64,000 bases of DNA from JASLDZ01 sp964242895. GTDB lineage: Bacteria; Pseudomonadota; Alphaproteobacteria; Caulobacterales; Caulobacteraceae. The translations under genes and the position numbers were made by a program. Of this stretch, positions 18,731 through 27,136 are shown one piece after another (the stretch's first letter is position 1; every line of letters begins with the position of its first letter). The DNA lies in the NCBI GenBank assembly GCA_964242895.1, contig CAXTBN010000005.1:23970-87969 (forward strand). Reading direction: 5' to 3'. A model generated the notes under the pieces. It saw only the letters and a list, made by a program, of their open reading frames with translations. It ran no database searches and had not been told where the DNA came from.

Positions 18731-19813
18731 TCAGAGCCGCGCGCCAGCGCCCCGGCGACCGCGGTTCATCACGAAGCCGATCAGCTTGGCTACGGCGGCG
18801 TAGTGCTCGCGCGGGATCGCCTCGTCGACGTCCAGGGCGGCGTGCAGGGTGCGGGCGAGCGGCGGGTCCTCGATCACGGGCACGCCCGCGGCCTCCGCGA
18901 CGCTGCGGATGCGCAAGGCCAGCGTGTCCACGCCCTTGGCGACGCACACGGGGGCGGCGTCCCGCCCCTGATCGTAGCGCAGCGCCACGGCGTAGTGCGT
19001 CGGGTTCATCACCACCACCGTGGCCTCCGGCACGGCCTGCATCATACGCTGCTTGGCGCGTTGGGCGCGGATCGCCTTGCGCCGCGCCTTCACGTGCGGG
19101 TCGCCGTCGCTGTCCTTGTGGTCCTGCTTGACCTCCTCGCGCGTCATCTTGAGGCGGGTGAGCCAGCGGTGGCGGCTCCAGAGCCAGTCGGCGGCGGCGA
19201 TCATCGCCAGCGCGGTCAGCACGGCCACCGCCAAGCCGCGCAGCAGGTCGGTGGAGGCGGGCAGGATCGCCGCCACGTCCAACGCGCCGTAGCCCCCGAA
19301 TTGCGCCAGATGCGGCTGCACCACGATCCAGGCGCACACGCCGGCCAGCACCGCCTTTCCGAACGCCTTGCCGAAGCCGACCAGGGCGTCGACGCCGAAC
19401 ATCCGGGCCAGCCCCGACAGGGGATTCAGCCGGCTGAAGTCGGGGGCGAGCTTCTCGGGCGCCCAGACCAGGCCCGCCTGCACCAGGTGCCCCGCCGCAC
19501 CCGCCGCCGCCGCCGCCGCGAGCACCGCGCCCGCCGGCGCCGCCGCGCGGAGCGCCTGCGTCAGAACCGCCTGACCTCCGCCCGCCGCGACGTCGAAGGC
19601 GTCCGGGTGCGACAGGAACGGCAGCAGCGCGTCGGCCCCGCCGCGCGCGATCGACGGCCCCAGCGCCACGAGCACGCCCACCGCGGCGGCGAGCGACAGG
19701 GCCGCGGGCACCTCCGGGCTCTTGGGGACGTCGCCGCGCCGGCGTGCGTCGTCGAGGCGGCGCTGAGTGGGGAGCTCGGTCTGCGACTCCCGATCGCGGT
19801 CCTCCCCCGCCAC
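18731..19813 (-). CDS. flhB: flagellar export apparatus protein FlhB
   Basis: 360 aa. Four transmembrane helices occupy about residues 30-220. The cytoplasmic domain carries the autocleavage motif N270-P271-T272-H273 in VVMNPTHYAVALRY, the switch that changes export specificity from rod/hook to filament proteins. The N-terminal DRESQTELPTQRRLDDAR matches the FlhB start. It lies 3 bp after fliR, in the fliQ-fliR-flhB-cckA array. All the motifs needed for function are present. Confidence 0.96.
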   Translation of the reverse strand: MAGEDRDRESQTELPTQRRLDDARRRGDVPKSPEVPAALSLAAAVGVLVALGPSIARGGADALLPFLSHPDAFDVAAGGGQAVLTQALRAAAPAGAVLAAAAAAGAAGHLVQAGLVWAPEKLAPDFSRLNPLSGLARMFGVDALVGFGKAFGKAVLAGVCAWIVVQPHLAQFGGYGALDVAAILPASTDLLRGLAVAVLTALAMIAAADWLWSRHRWLTRLKMTREEVKQDHKDSDGDPHVKARRKAIRAQRAKQRMMQAVPEATVVVMNPTHYAVALRYDQGRDAAPVCVAKGVDTLALRIRSVAEAAGVPVIEDPPLARTLHAALDVDEAIPREHYAAVAKLIGFVMNRGRRGAGARL

Positions 19814-19816
19814 GGC

Positions 19817-20581
19817 TCAGCCCGCGCCCGCGAAGCGGTCGGCCAGCGCGCGGAAGCGGTCGACCCAGACCAGCCCCGTCACCGACAGCCCGAGGGCGAA
19901 CACACTGAGGCCGAGCAGCAGTTGCAACGGCACCGCGGCGAAGAACACCTGGAACTGCGGCATGGCGCGCCCGATGAACCCCGCCGCCACGTTGAACACG
20001 AGCGAGAACACGATCACCGGCGCCGCAAGCTGGATACCCAGCGCAAAGCTCTCGCCCGTGGTCTGGATGATCTCGGACGTGAAGCTCCGCACCGGCACGC
20101 CGCGCCCGGCCGGGAACAGCTGGAAGCTGTGCGCCACGCCCGCGATGAAGCTCTGGTGGAGGTTGGTGGAGAACACCAGCGTCAGTCCAAGGAGCGTCAG
20201 GAAGGTCGCCAACGTCGCGGTCGGCTGCTGCAGCATCGGGTTGGTGGTCTGAGCGAAGGAGAGCGTGGTCTGGATCGACACCACCTCGCCCGCGACCGAC
20301 AGCGTCTGTAGGAACAGGCGCAGCAGCGAGCCTATGGCCAGCCCCAGCAGGAGCTCGAGGCCCACTTGCGCGCCGATCTCGCCCACCGTCGAGGGCACGG
20401 GCGGCAGGCTCGCGCGCACGACGGGGAACAGCACCAGCGCGAACACGAAGGCGAACGCCAGGCGGATGCGCGGCGGCACCGTCGCCTCGCCCACGCCGGG
20501 GAGCAGCATGACGAGCGCGCCCACCCGGGCGAAGACCAGCCCGGCCCCGTAGACCTGCGCGGGCAGCGCGTAGTGCTCCAT
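19817..20581 (-). CDS. fliR: flagellar export apparatus protein FliR
   Basis: 254 aa with about six hydrophobic segments (ARVGALVMLLPGVGEATVP at the start; PVIVFSLVFNVAAGFIGRAM in the middle). FliR is part of the FliP5-FliQ4-FliR1 export gate in the inner membrane. It is preceded by fliQ (7 bp gap) and followed by flhB (3 bp gap), the usual order. Length and motifs are normal. Confidence 0.95.
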   Translation of the reverse strand: MEHYALPAQVYGAGLVFARVGALVMLLPGVGEATVPPRIRLAFAFVFALVLFPVVRASLPPVPSTVGEIGAQVGLELLLGLAIGSLLRLFLQTLSVAGEVVSIQTTLSFAQTTNPMLQQPTATLATFLTLLGLTLVFSTNLHQSFIAGVAHSFQLFPAGRGVPVRSFTSEIIQTTGESFALGIQLAAPVIVFSLVFNVAAGFIGRAMPQFQVFFAAVPLQLLLGLSVFALGLSVTGLVWVDRFRALADRFAGAG

Positions 20582-20588
20582 GTGTGCG

Positions 20589-20852
20589 CTACATGCCGGC
20601 GATTCGGGCCGCGATCCCCTTCATGAAGGCGGAAAGCAGCATGCCCATCAGCGGCAGGAAGATCAGCAGCGAGGCGAAGATCGCCAGGATCTTCGGCGCG
20701 TAGATCAGCGTCTGCTCCTGGATCTGCGTCAGCGCCTGGAGCAGGCCGATGCCGGCCCCGACCACCAGCCCGACCAGCAGCACGGGCGCGGACAGCTCCA
20801 GCGTCAGCCAGATCGCCTGGCGCCCGACGTCCAGCACCTCAGCTCCGTTCAT
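20589..20852 (-). CDS. fliQ: flagellar export apparatus protein FliQ
   Basis: 87 aa from the ATG at 20852 (MNGAEVLDVGRQAIW). An in-frame upstream Met would add ten Arg-rich residues not seen in FliQ. Two transmembrane hairpin helices surround QALTQIQEQTLIYAPKI, the FliQ signature. It is the first gene of the fliQ-fliR-flhB-cckA array. A GTTAACC half-site about 60 nt upstream suggests CtrA control, as known for fliQ in Caulobacter. Confidence 0.95.
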   Translation of the reverse strand: MNGAEVLDVGRQAIWLTLELSAPVLLVGLVVGAGIGLLQALTQIQEQTLIYAPKILAIFASLLIFLPLMGMLLSAFMKGIAARIAGM

Positions 20853-20889
20853 GGCGCGCTCCCTGCGCGAGCGCCGACCCACGCGCGCT

Positions 20890-20908
20890 CCCGGCAGCTT
20901 CTGCCGGG
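20890..20908 (-). terminator. hairpin between an acyl-CoA dehydrogenase gene and fliQ
   Basis: CCCGGCAG-CTT-CTGCCGGG is a perfect 8-bp stem with a 3-nt loop. It lies 29 nt after the end of the acyl-CoA dehydrogenase gene and 38 nt before the fliQ start. It could terminate the upstream gene or form a leader hairpin in the fliQ mRNA. There is no T tract. Confidence 0.45.
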
Positions 20909-20913
20909 TGCGC

Positions 20914-20924
20914 GGTTAACGGGG
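20914..20924 (-). promoter_or_regulatory. candidate CtrA half-site upstream of fliQ
   Basis: GGTTAACGGGG contains GTTAACC on the minus strand, seven of eight positions of the TTAACCAT-type CtrA half-site. It is about 60 nt upstream of the fliQ start. The identical 11-mer occurs upstream of flgB (58929-58939). I do not see a second TTAA at the canonical 7-bp spacing, so binding is unproven. Confidence 0.45.
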
Positions 20925-20936
20925 GATTGCCGGGCG

Positions 20937-22073
20937 CTACGCCGCGCGGTCGAGCGTCAGCGCCTCGAAGCGGCGCAGGTGGTGGTCGGCGTCGCCGAAC
21001 AGGCCCTCAATCACGGTGGCGCGCTTGAAGTAGTGGCCGGTGGAGAGCTCGTCGGTGATCCCCATGCCGCCGTGGATCTGCACCGCGCTCTGGCCCGAGA
21101 AGCGGGCGCCGCGGGCGATCTTGGACTTGGCCGCGCTGACCGCCGCCTTGCGCGCCTCGGCCGGCTCGTCGAGCTTCAGCGTCGCCATCAGCGTCATGGA
21201 GACGGCCTGCTCGGTCTCCATGAACATGTCGACCATGCGGTGCTGCAGCACCTGGAACTCGCTGATCGGCCGGCCGAACTGCTTGCGCTGGCGCGCGTAG
21301 TCGAGGGTGTTCTCGTGCAGCTTGCGCATGCAGCCCACCGCCTCTGCGCACACGGCGGCGGTCGCCTCGTCCACCACGCGCTCGACCAGCTCCAGCCCGG
21401 TCTCCGCGTCGCCGAGTAGGCGCGCGGGGGTGTTCTCGAAGGCGACCTCGCTGGCGCGGCGGCCGTCCACGGTCGGGTAGTCGCGCGTGGCGACGCCGGC
21501 CGCGTCCTTCTCGACGAGGAACACGCCCACGCCCTGGCGGTCGCGCCGGCCGCCGCCCGTGCGCGCGGTGACGAACAGGTGCGTGGCCCAGGGCGCGCCC
21601 ACCACCACGGCCTTGCGGCCGTCGAGCGTCCAGCCGTCGCCGCTCTTCTTGGCGGTGGTCTGCAGGTCGGCGAGGTCGTAGCGGCCCTTGGGCTCCGCGT
21701 ACGCGAAGGCGCCGATCACCTCGCCGGCGATTATGCCCGGGATCAGCTCCTCGGACGCCTCGCCACCCGCGTGCTTCAGGAAGCCGCCGCCGATCACCGC
21801 GGCGCCTAGGTAGGGCTCGATCACGAGACCTTTCCCCAGCTCCTCCATGACGATCATGTTCTCGACCGCGCCGCCGCCCAGGCCGCCCTGCTCCTCGCTG
21901 AATCCGGCGCCCAGGATGCCGAGCTCCTCGGCGAAGGCCTTCCACACGTCGGGCGACCAGCCGGGCTCGGCGGCTATGGCCTTCTGGCGCGCCTCGAACG
22001 GATAACGCTCGGCGACGAAGCGTCCGAGCGTGTCGCGCAGCATCTGCTGCTCGTCGGTGTAGCTGAAGTCCAT
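20937..22073 (-). CDS. acyl-CoA dehydrogenase
   Basis: 378 aa. It has the acyl-CoA dehydrogenase layout with MDFSYTDEQQMLRDTL at the start, RKQFGRPISEFQVLQHRMVD and VQIHGGMGITDELSTGHYF near the end. The middle domain is weakly conserved, as in the beta-type subunits of heteromeric enzymes. A second dehydrogenase of the other type (tail NEIQRNIIAKMVLGL) lies on the same strand at 23823-25034, with a TpsB-like gene on the opposite strand between them. ETF is the expected electron acceptor. Confidence 0.92.
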   Translation of the reverse strand: MDFSYTDEQQMLRDTLGRFVAERYPFEARQKAIAAEPGWSPDVWKAFAEELGILGAGFSEEQGGLGGGAVENMIVMEELGKGLVIEPYLGAAVIGGGFLKHAGGEASEELIPGIIAGEVIGAFAYAEPKGRYDLADLQTTAKKSGDGWTLDGRKAVVVGAPWATHLFVTARTGGGRRDRQGVGVFLVEKDAAGVATRDYPTVDGRRASEVAFENTPARLLGDAETGLELVERVVDEATAAVCAEAVGCMRKLHENTLDYARQRKQFGRPISEFQVLQHRMVDMFMETEQAVSMTLMATLKLDEPAEARKAAVSAAKSKIARGARFSGQSAVQIHGGMGITDELSTGHYFKRATVIEGLFGDADHHLRRFEALTLDRAA

Positions 22074-22199
22074 CGCCGTTCCCTGTCGGGGCTTGTTTCC
22101 CCACGCCTAGCAGCCCGGCCGCCCGCGCGCCAAGCGCCGCCCGTCAACACGCCGTCAATCTCGCCGTGGTTGTCTGAAGCTCAACCTGGGAGCGAGCTG

Positions 22200-23819
22200 G
22201 TGTTCATGGAGGCGGTCCCCGCCCATACGTCCGGCGGCGCGGCGGCCGCCATAGTCGCCTCGACCGTCGGGGCGGGTTCGCCCCCCGCCGAAGCCGCCTC
22301 CCCGCCCGCCCTAGTGCGGAGGGTGGAGGTGGTGGGCTCCAGCCTGCCCGCGCCGGTGCTCGCGCGCCTGCGGGCCCGATTCATCGGCCGGGCGGCGGAC
22401 GCGTCCACGGGCGCACGCGCCGCCGCGTCGCTGCAGGCGGCCTATGGGCGAGCCGACGTCGCGCTGGCGCAGGTCGGCGGACCCGCCCTGGGAAGCGACG
22501 GCGTGCTGACGCTCGCGGTGCTGGAGGGCCGGCTGGAGGGCGTGGACGTGGAGGGCGGGACCGCGCGAGAGCGGCGCACGGCGCACCTCTACGCCCGCCG
22601 GCTGCTGCGCGAAGCGCCGCTGACACGCTCCTCCTACGAGCGCGCCACGGCGCTGATCGCGCTGATGCCTGGCGTGAAGGCCGGCTTCGGCTTCACCGTC
22701 ACGCCCCGGCCGGGGGTGCTGCGCCTCAAGGTGGAGCTGCGTTCGGTGCGGGCGCGCTTCGACCTGCGGATCACCAACCGCGGCGCGGTCCAGTTCGGCG
22801 CCTGGCAGGGGCGGGCGGACGCGCGGGACTTCTCCCTGTTCAAAGGTGGCGACCAGGCGGTTCTGACCGTCGGCGCCACGCCCGACGCTCACCAGCTGCG
22901 GCTGATCGCGGCGACCTATCTCGCGCCCCTCGGCTCGAACGGGCTGACGGCCGCCGTGTCAGCGGCGCACGTGGACGCCGACCCGTACCGATCCGGCCTC
23001 GCGAGCGCGGGGACCAGCGTGCGCGCCGCCCTCGCCTACCCGCTCGTGCTGCGCTGGGACCGCGCGCTCACCGGCGCGCTCGTGGCCGACGCGTTGAACG
23101 GGGAGAACACCGCGGGCGCGCTCACCCTTGAGGACGAGCGGACGCGCAACCTGCGCCTGGCGCTCACCGGCGCGCGGGTCTGGGGAGAGCGGACGGCGAC
23201 CGCCGGGGCGGTGCTGACGGCGGGCGTGCCCGTCGCGGGCGCCCGGGCGGCGCACCCGGGCTACGCGCCGACGAGCTACGCGAAGGTGGCGGCCTTCGGC
23301 GGCCTGGCGACCCCGTACGGGCCCTGGACGGTGCGGCTGCACGCGGCGGCGCAGGCGGCCGGCTCGCGCCTGCCGTCGTCCGAACAGTTCGTGGTGGGCG
23401 GCGACGACTACGGGCGCGGCTACCAGGCGATCTCGCTGCAGGGCGACGAGGGGGTCGCCGCCTCCGCGGAGCTGGCGCTGAGGCTGCGCAGCGGCGTGCC
23501 CGCGCTGTTCTCCGGCTCGGAGGTGTTCGCCTACGTGGACGGCGGCGGAGTGCGCGTCGACGCGCGACCGGGCGTGCGCGGCGGAGACGGGAGCCTCGCC
23601 TCCGCCGGCTTCGGTGTGCGCGTGGGCGTGGGTCCGGCTGCCGGGCTGGAGCTTTCCGCCGACCGCGGCATGCACCTGTACGAACCCGTGTCAGGACGGC
23701 GCGAGACGGGGTGGCGGTTCGGCGTGCGCCTGCACCTCGCCTACGCGCCGGGCGCCGACAAGGTGATCAGAGCGACGGACCTCGGGTCCGCCGCCCCCTT
23801 CAACCCGCTGCCGCAGTAG
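22200..23819 (+). CDS. ShlB/FhaC/HecB-type (TpsB) outer-membrane two-partner secretion transporter
   Basis: 539 aa from GTG 22200, preceded by GGGAG seven nt upstream. The frame is open from TTG 22170 and an ATG lies at 22206, so the start is uncertain by up to 12 residues. After a hydrophobic Ala-rich leader comes a POTRA region (residues about 45-190, with LRRVEVVGSS-like and LTLAVLEGRLEGVDVEGG), then a beta-barrel with YLAPLGSNGLTAAVSA and SEQFVVGGDDYGRGYQ, the last resembling the conserved FxxGGxxxxRGY of TpsB proteins. TpsB exports a large TpsA adhesin or haemolysin, normally encoded next to it; no TpsA gene is in this window. The gene runs opposite to two flanking acyl-CoA dehydrogenase genes. 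Confidence 0.8.
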   Translation: MFMEAVPAHTSGGAAAAIVASTVGAGSPPAEAASPPALVRRVEVVGSSLPAPVLARLRARFIGRAADASTGARAAASLQAAYGRADVALAQVGGPALGSDGVLTLAVLEGRLEGVDVEGGTARERRTAHLYARRLLREAPLTRSSYERATALIALMPGVKAGFGFTVTPRPGVLRLKVELRSVRARFDLRITNRGAVQFGAWQGRADARDFSLFKGGDQAVLTVGATPDAHQLRLIAATYLAPLGSNGLTAAVSAAHVDADPYRSGLASAGTSVRAALAYPLVLRWDRALTGALVADALNGENTAGALTLEDERTRNLRLALTGARVWGERTATAGAVLTAGVPVAGARAAHPGYAPTSYAKVAAFGGLATPYGPWTVRLHAAAQAAGSRLPSSEQFVVGGDDYGRGYQAISLQGDEGVAASAELALRLRSGVPALFSGSEVFAYVDGGGVRVDARPGVRGGDGSLASAGFGVRVGVGPAAGLELSADRGMHLYEPVSGRRETGWRFGVRLHLAYAPGADKVIRATDLGSAAPFNPLPQ

Positions 23820-23822
23820 GGC

Positions 23823-25034
23823 TCAGAGCCCGAGCACCATCTTGGCGATGATGTTGCGCTGGATCTCGTTGGAGCCGCCGTAGATCGAGGTCTTGCGACC
23901 GTTGAAGTAGGTCGGGGCGGCGCGGTGAGCGTAGTCCGGCCCGATCTCCATGGCGTTGTCGCCCGCCTGCCCGAAGCCGCGGAAGTAGGCCTGGCCGTAG
24001 TGGCCGCTGGCCTCCAGCGTCAGCTCGGTCAGGCGCTGCTGGATCTCGGTGCCCTTGATCTTGAGCAGCGACGACTCCGGCCCGGGCCCTTTGCCGGACG
24101 CCTCGCCCGCGAGCGTGCGCAGCTCGGTGTACTCGAGCGCCAGGAGGTCGATCTCCAGCTCGCTGATCTTGCGGGCGAAGAACGGGTCGGCGATCAGCGC
24201 CCGGTCGTCCTCGCTCTCGGCGCGCGCCATGTCCTTGACGCGGCTGAGATTACGCTTGGAGCGCGCGACGCCGGCGATGCCGGTGCGCTCGTGCGCCAGC
24301 AGGAACTTGGCGCAGGTCCAGCCCTTGTTCTCCTGGAAGATGCGGTTCTCGACCGGCACCTTCACGTTCTCCAGCCAGACCTCGTTGACCTCGTGCTCGC
24401 CGCCGAGCGTGATGATCGGGCGCACGGTGACGCCCGGCGTCTTCATGTCGATCAGGAGGAAGCTGATGCCCTCCTGCGGCTTCACGTTCGGGTCGGTGCG
24501 GACGAGGCAGAAGATCCAGTCGGCGTGCTGCGCGAGCGTGGTCCAGGTCTTCTGGCCGTTGACGAGGTAGTACTCCTTGCCGTCGTCGCCGGTGATACGC
24601 TCGGCCTTGGTCTTCAGCGACGCGAGGTCGGAGCCGGCGCCCGGCTCGGAGTAGCCCTGGCACCACCAAATGTCGCCGGAGAGCGTGGGGGGAAGGAACT
24701 TGGCCTTCTGCTCGGGCGTGCCGAAGGTGTAGATCACCGGGCCGACCATGTTGATGCCGAAGGGCAGCACCGGCACCGTGTCGGCGCGGGCCTGCTCCTC
24801 GCTCCACAGATAGCGCTGCACGCTGGTGAAGCCGGGGCCGCCGTACTCGGTCGGCCACGCGGGGGCGACCCAGCCCTTCTTGGCGAGCGTGCGGTGCCAG
24901 GAGAGGAGGTCCTCCTTGCCCATCTCCTCGCCCTCGACCTGCTTCTCGCGCAGGCCGAGCGGGTAGCTCTGCTCGATGAAGGCGCGCGCCTCGGCGCGGA
25001 AGGCTTCGTCTTCGGGCGAGAAGTCGAGGTTCAT
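23823..25034 (-). CDS. acyl-CoA dehydrogenase
   Basis: 403 aa. Motifs are GYSEPGAGSDLASLKTKA, VNGQKTWTTLAQHADW, the middle-domain HERTGIAGVARSKRN, and the tail YGGSNEIQRNIIAKMVLGL. It is the FadE type with an intact FAD/CoA region. It is convergent with the TpsB gene (3 bp between stops) and on the same strand as the dehydrogenase at 20937-22073, with which it may form a heteromeric enzyme. AGGGAG precedes the ATG. Confidence 0.93.
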   Translation of the reverse strand: MNLDFSPEDEAFRAEARAFIEQSYPLGLREKQVEGEEMGKEDLLSWHRTLAKKGWVAPAWPTEYGGPGFTSVQRYLWSEEQARADTVPVLPFGINMVGPVIYTFGTPEQKAKFLPPTLSGDIWWCQGYSEPGAGSDLASLKTKAERITGDDGKEYYLVNGQKTWTTLAQHADWIFCLVRTDPNVKPQEGISFLLIDMKTPGVTVRPIITLGGEHEVNEVWLENVKVPVENRIFQENKGWTCAKFLLAHERTGIAGVARSKRNLSRVKDMARAESEDDRALIADPFFARKISELEIDLLALEYTELRTLAGEASGKGPGPESSLLKIKGTEIQQRLTELTLEASGHYGQAYFRGFGQAGDNAMEIGPDYAHRAAPTYFNGRKTSIYGGSNEIQRNIIAKMVLGL

Positions 25035-25132
25035 GGGCGGGGCTCCCTGGGCCGACGGGGGTCGCCTGAACGGCGATCAGCTTGGGAGGGATATTGGCGA
25101 CGCGGCCGGCCGATGGCAACGCCGCGCGGGGT

Positions 25133-25993
25133 TCAGTCGGCCCCGATCTCGCCCGCCAGCCGCACCAGCGAGAGGGCGGCGCAGCCGGCGACGCCCGCTT
25201 CGCCGAGTTCGGGCAGCTCGGTGAGGTCGTGGGCGTCCTGCACGTGGTCCAGCGCGTCGGGGCGGGCGGTGCGGAGCACGGCGGCGGCGGCGCGCGGGGC
25301 GGGGCCCTCCAAGATCACGGGCGTGCGCTGGCTGCGCGCCGCGAGGATCGCCCCCGCGGCGGCGGCGATCTCGCGCCCGCCGTGGCGGCGCAGCAGGCGA
25401 AAGGGGTCGGCCCCGGGCTCGGCCGCGAGGGCGGACTGCAGGGCGGCGGCGGCGGCGTCCGCGCCCTCCGTGTCCACGGCGATCACCAGCAGGTCGGGCG
25501 ACTTGGCCACCGCCTCCAGGCCGAAGGCGAGGGTGGCGGCCAGGGCGCGGGCGCCCATCACGTCGCCGGGGCTGCGCACGGGGTCGGGCGAGGGCCGGTC
25601 GACGGCGAGGTCGAACACCTCGACGCCGGCGCCCAGAGCGCGGGCCATCCCGCTCACCGCACCTCCGCCGGCGGCGAGGTGCTCCAGCCGCGCGCGGGCG
25701 CGCTCGGCGGCCCCGCCGTCCAGGGCGTAGGAGGCGCACCACACGCACACCACCGGACGGCGCACGCGTCGCAGGGCGGCGGTCGCGCGCCCGGCCGGCG
25801 CGTCGGGGCCGGGCCATGCGGCGAGCCAGAGGGCGAGGGGGTGAAGCGGTCCGAGGTCGCCGTAGCCGCCGAGGGCGGCCTCGGCGCCGGCGACGCGCTC
25901 GCGATCCGGGCCGGGAGAGGAGGCCAGGAGCGCGCGGGCGTCGCGGAGGGGGTCGTCGGACGCGTCGTCGTCGGTCGGGGAGCGGTAGGCCAC
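25133..25993 (-). CDS. divergent CobT-like (nicotinate-nucleotide:dimethylbenzimidazole phosphoribosyltransferase) protein
   Basis: 286 aa. The C-terminal half contains LLRRHGGREIAAAAGAIL, RTPVILEGPAPRAAAAVL and LDHV, which match the CobT pattern LRRxGGREIAAxxGAxLxARxxxxPVLLDGFxxxAAALxxxLDH. The N-terminal half (VVCVWCASYALDGG, LAAGGGAVSGMARALGAGVEV) follows CobT order. The CobT phosphate-binding motif GxGNTT is not present: the equivalent stretch reads VDTEGADAAAAAL. The C-terminal LGEGTGA is altered to LGEAGVAG (E265 kept). CobT activates the lower ligand of vitamin B12; this copy may be inactive or act on another substrate. No other cobalamin gene is in the window. CobT is usually about 350 aa, so this is short. 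Confidence 0.7.
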   Translation of the reverse strand: MAYRSPTDDDASDDPLRDARALLASSPGPDRERVAGAEAALGGYGDLGPLHPLALWLAAWPGPDAPAGRATAALRRVRRPVVCVWCASYALDGGAAERARARLEHLAAGGGAVSGMARALGAGVEVFDLAVDRPSPDPVRSPGDVMGARALAATLAFGLEAVAKSPDLLVIAVDTEGADAAAAALQSALAAEPGADPFRLLRRHGGREIAAAAGAILAARSQRTPVILEGPAPRAAAAVLRTARPDALDHVQDAHDLTELPELGEAGVAGCAALSLVRLAGEIGAD

Positions 25994-26031
25994 GAGGGCC
26001 GTCTAGGTCCCGCTCCCCTCCCCGGCAAGCA

Positions 26032-26205
26032 TCAGCGCGCAGCCAGGACGAGGACGCCGGGGCTGATCGACGAGGCGTGGCCGGCCGCGATGCGCAGCTG
26101 GGCCATGGCGGTCGTGTCGCGGGCGGGCTGGGCTTGCGTCACGCTGGCGACGCCGACCGCGGCGACCAGGGTGGCGACGAGGAGGAAGGGAGTGATGCTG
26201 GACAT
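26032..26205 (-). CDS. small exported protein of unknown function
   Basis: 57 aa from the ATG at 26205, which has AGGAG about 8 nt upstream. The N-terminus MSSITPFLLVATLVAAVG is a signal peptide with a likely cleavage after TQAQ, leaving about 33 residues, mostly small and polar. I do not recognise the family. The upstream region to 26345 is AT-rich compared with its surroundings and probably carries its promoter. Confidence 0.6.
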   Translation of the reverse strand: MSSITPFLLVATLVAAVGVASVTQAQPARDTTAMAQLRIAAGHASSISPGVLVLAAR

Positions 26206-26389
26206 GATGTCGTCTCCTGCTTGTTGATGTCGTTTGGACAAGCGAGGTTTTGCTCTTCGTCCGATGAACGCACCAGTTAAATGGAGGTCATGTGCATGTA
26301 TGAAGTCGATGTAATCTAGTACGTTGCTATGACATCCGTGTAATGCGCTCGGGCGGGCGAGGCGGCCGCAGCCGTGCTAAGGGCCGGAC

Positions 26390-26587
26390 GTGACCGCCGC
26401 CGCATCCGTCGCCACACCGTGCATCAAGGTCTGCGTCGTCGACGGCGAGAGCGGCCTGTGCCTGGGCTGCCTGCGCACCCTGCCGGAGATCGCCGGCTGG
26501 GGGCGGCTGTCCGAGGACCAGCGGCGCGCGCTCATGGCGGAGCTGCCGGCGCGCAAGGCCGCGTTAGCGCCTGAGAAACGATGGTGA
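26390..26587 (+). CDS. DUF1289 family protein
   Basis: 65 aa with a GTG start. PCIKVCVVDGESGLCLGCLRT has the four-cysteine pattern CxxxC-x8-CxxC of DUF1289, followed by EIAGWGRLSEDQRRAL, the conserved tryptophan region of the family. The cysteines could bind iron-sulfur or zinc. The function is unknown; members are small and usually single genes in proteobacteria. It lies 72 bp upstream of a retropepsin-like gene on the same strand. Confidence 0.85.
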   Translation: MTAAASVATPCIKVCVVDGESGLCLGCLRTLPEIAGWGRLSEDQRRALMAELPARKAALAPEKRW

Positions 26588-26659
26588 TTCACGAGCGGCC
26601 AAGGCGGCGGCGCTAGGTTGGTCCCGTCGGATCAGAAGGTCCGGCGCCGAGACGCCGAG

Positions 26660-27136
26660 ATGCTGAAGCCCCTGATCGTCGTCGCCAGCGCAGTCTGCGC
26701 CTCCCTCGCCGCCTGCGCGGCGGCGGCGGGCGTGGGCGGAGCCTGGACGACGCCGCTCCCCGCCGAGGCGGCGAGCGTGCGCGTGGCCAAGGCGGCCGAC
26801 GGCCACTTCTGGACGCGCGCCCTGGTCGACGGCCGCAGCGTGGACGTGCTGGTCGACACCGGCGCCTCGGCCGTGGCGCTGACCCCCGCCGACGCGCGCG
26901 CCCTGGGCGTCGCGCCCGAGCGCCTGCGCTACGACCGCGCGGTGGTCACCGCCGCCGGCAGGGTGCGCGCCGCACCCGTGACCCTGGCCCGCCTCTCCGT
27001 CGGCTCAGTGGAGGTGCGCGAGGTCCCAGCCTTGGTGGTCGACCGCGGGCTGGAGCGCTCGCTGCTGGGCATGAGCTTCCTCGGCCGGCTGAAGGGCTTC
27101 AGCGCCGACGCCGGCGGGCTGACGCTCGTCCGCTAG
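26660..27136 (+). CDS. retropepsin-like aspartic protease (TIGR02281 type), exported
   Basis: 158 aa from ATG 26660. A signal/lipoprotein-like N-terminus (IVVASAVCASLAACAAAAG) is followed by a single clan AA domain with D66 in VDVLVDTGASAVALTP, then the flap region and ERSLLGMSFLGRLKGF, the typical C-terminal signature LLGMxFL. Retropepsins dimerise to form the active site. The bacterial substrates are unknown. The last 4 bp overlap the convergent folE stop. Confidence 0.88.
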   Translation: MLKPLIVVASAVCASLAACAAAAGVGGAWTTPLPAEAASVRVAKAADGHFWTRALVDGRSVDVLVDTGASAVALTPADARALGVAPERLRYDRAVVTAAGRVRAAPVTLARLSVGSVEVREVPALVVDRGLERSLLGMSFLGRLKGFSADAGGLTLVR

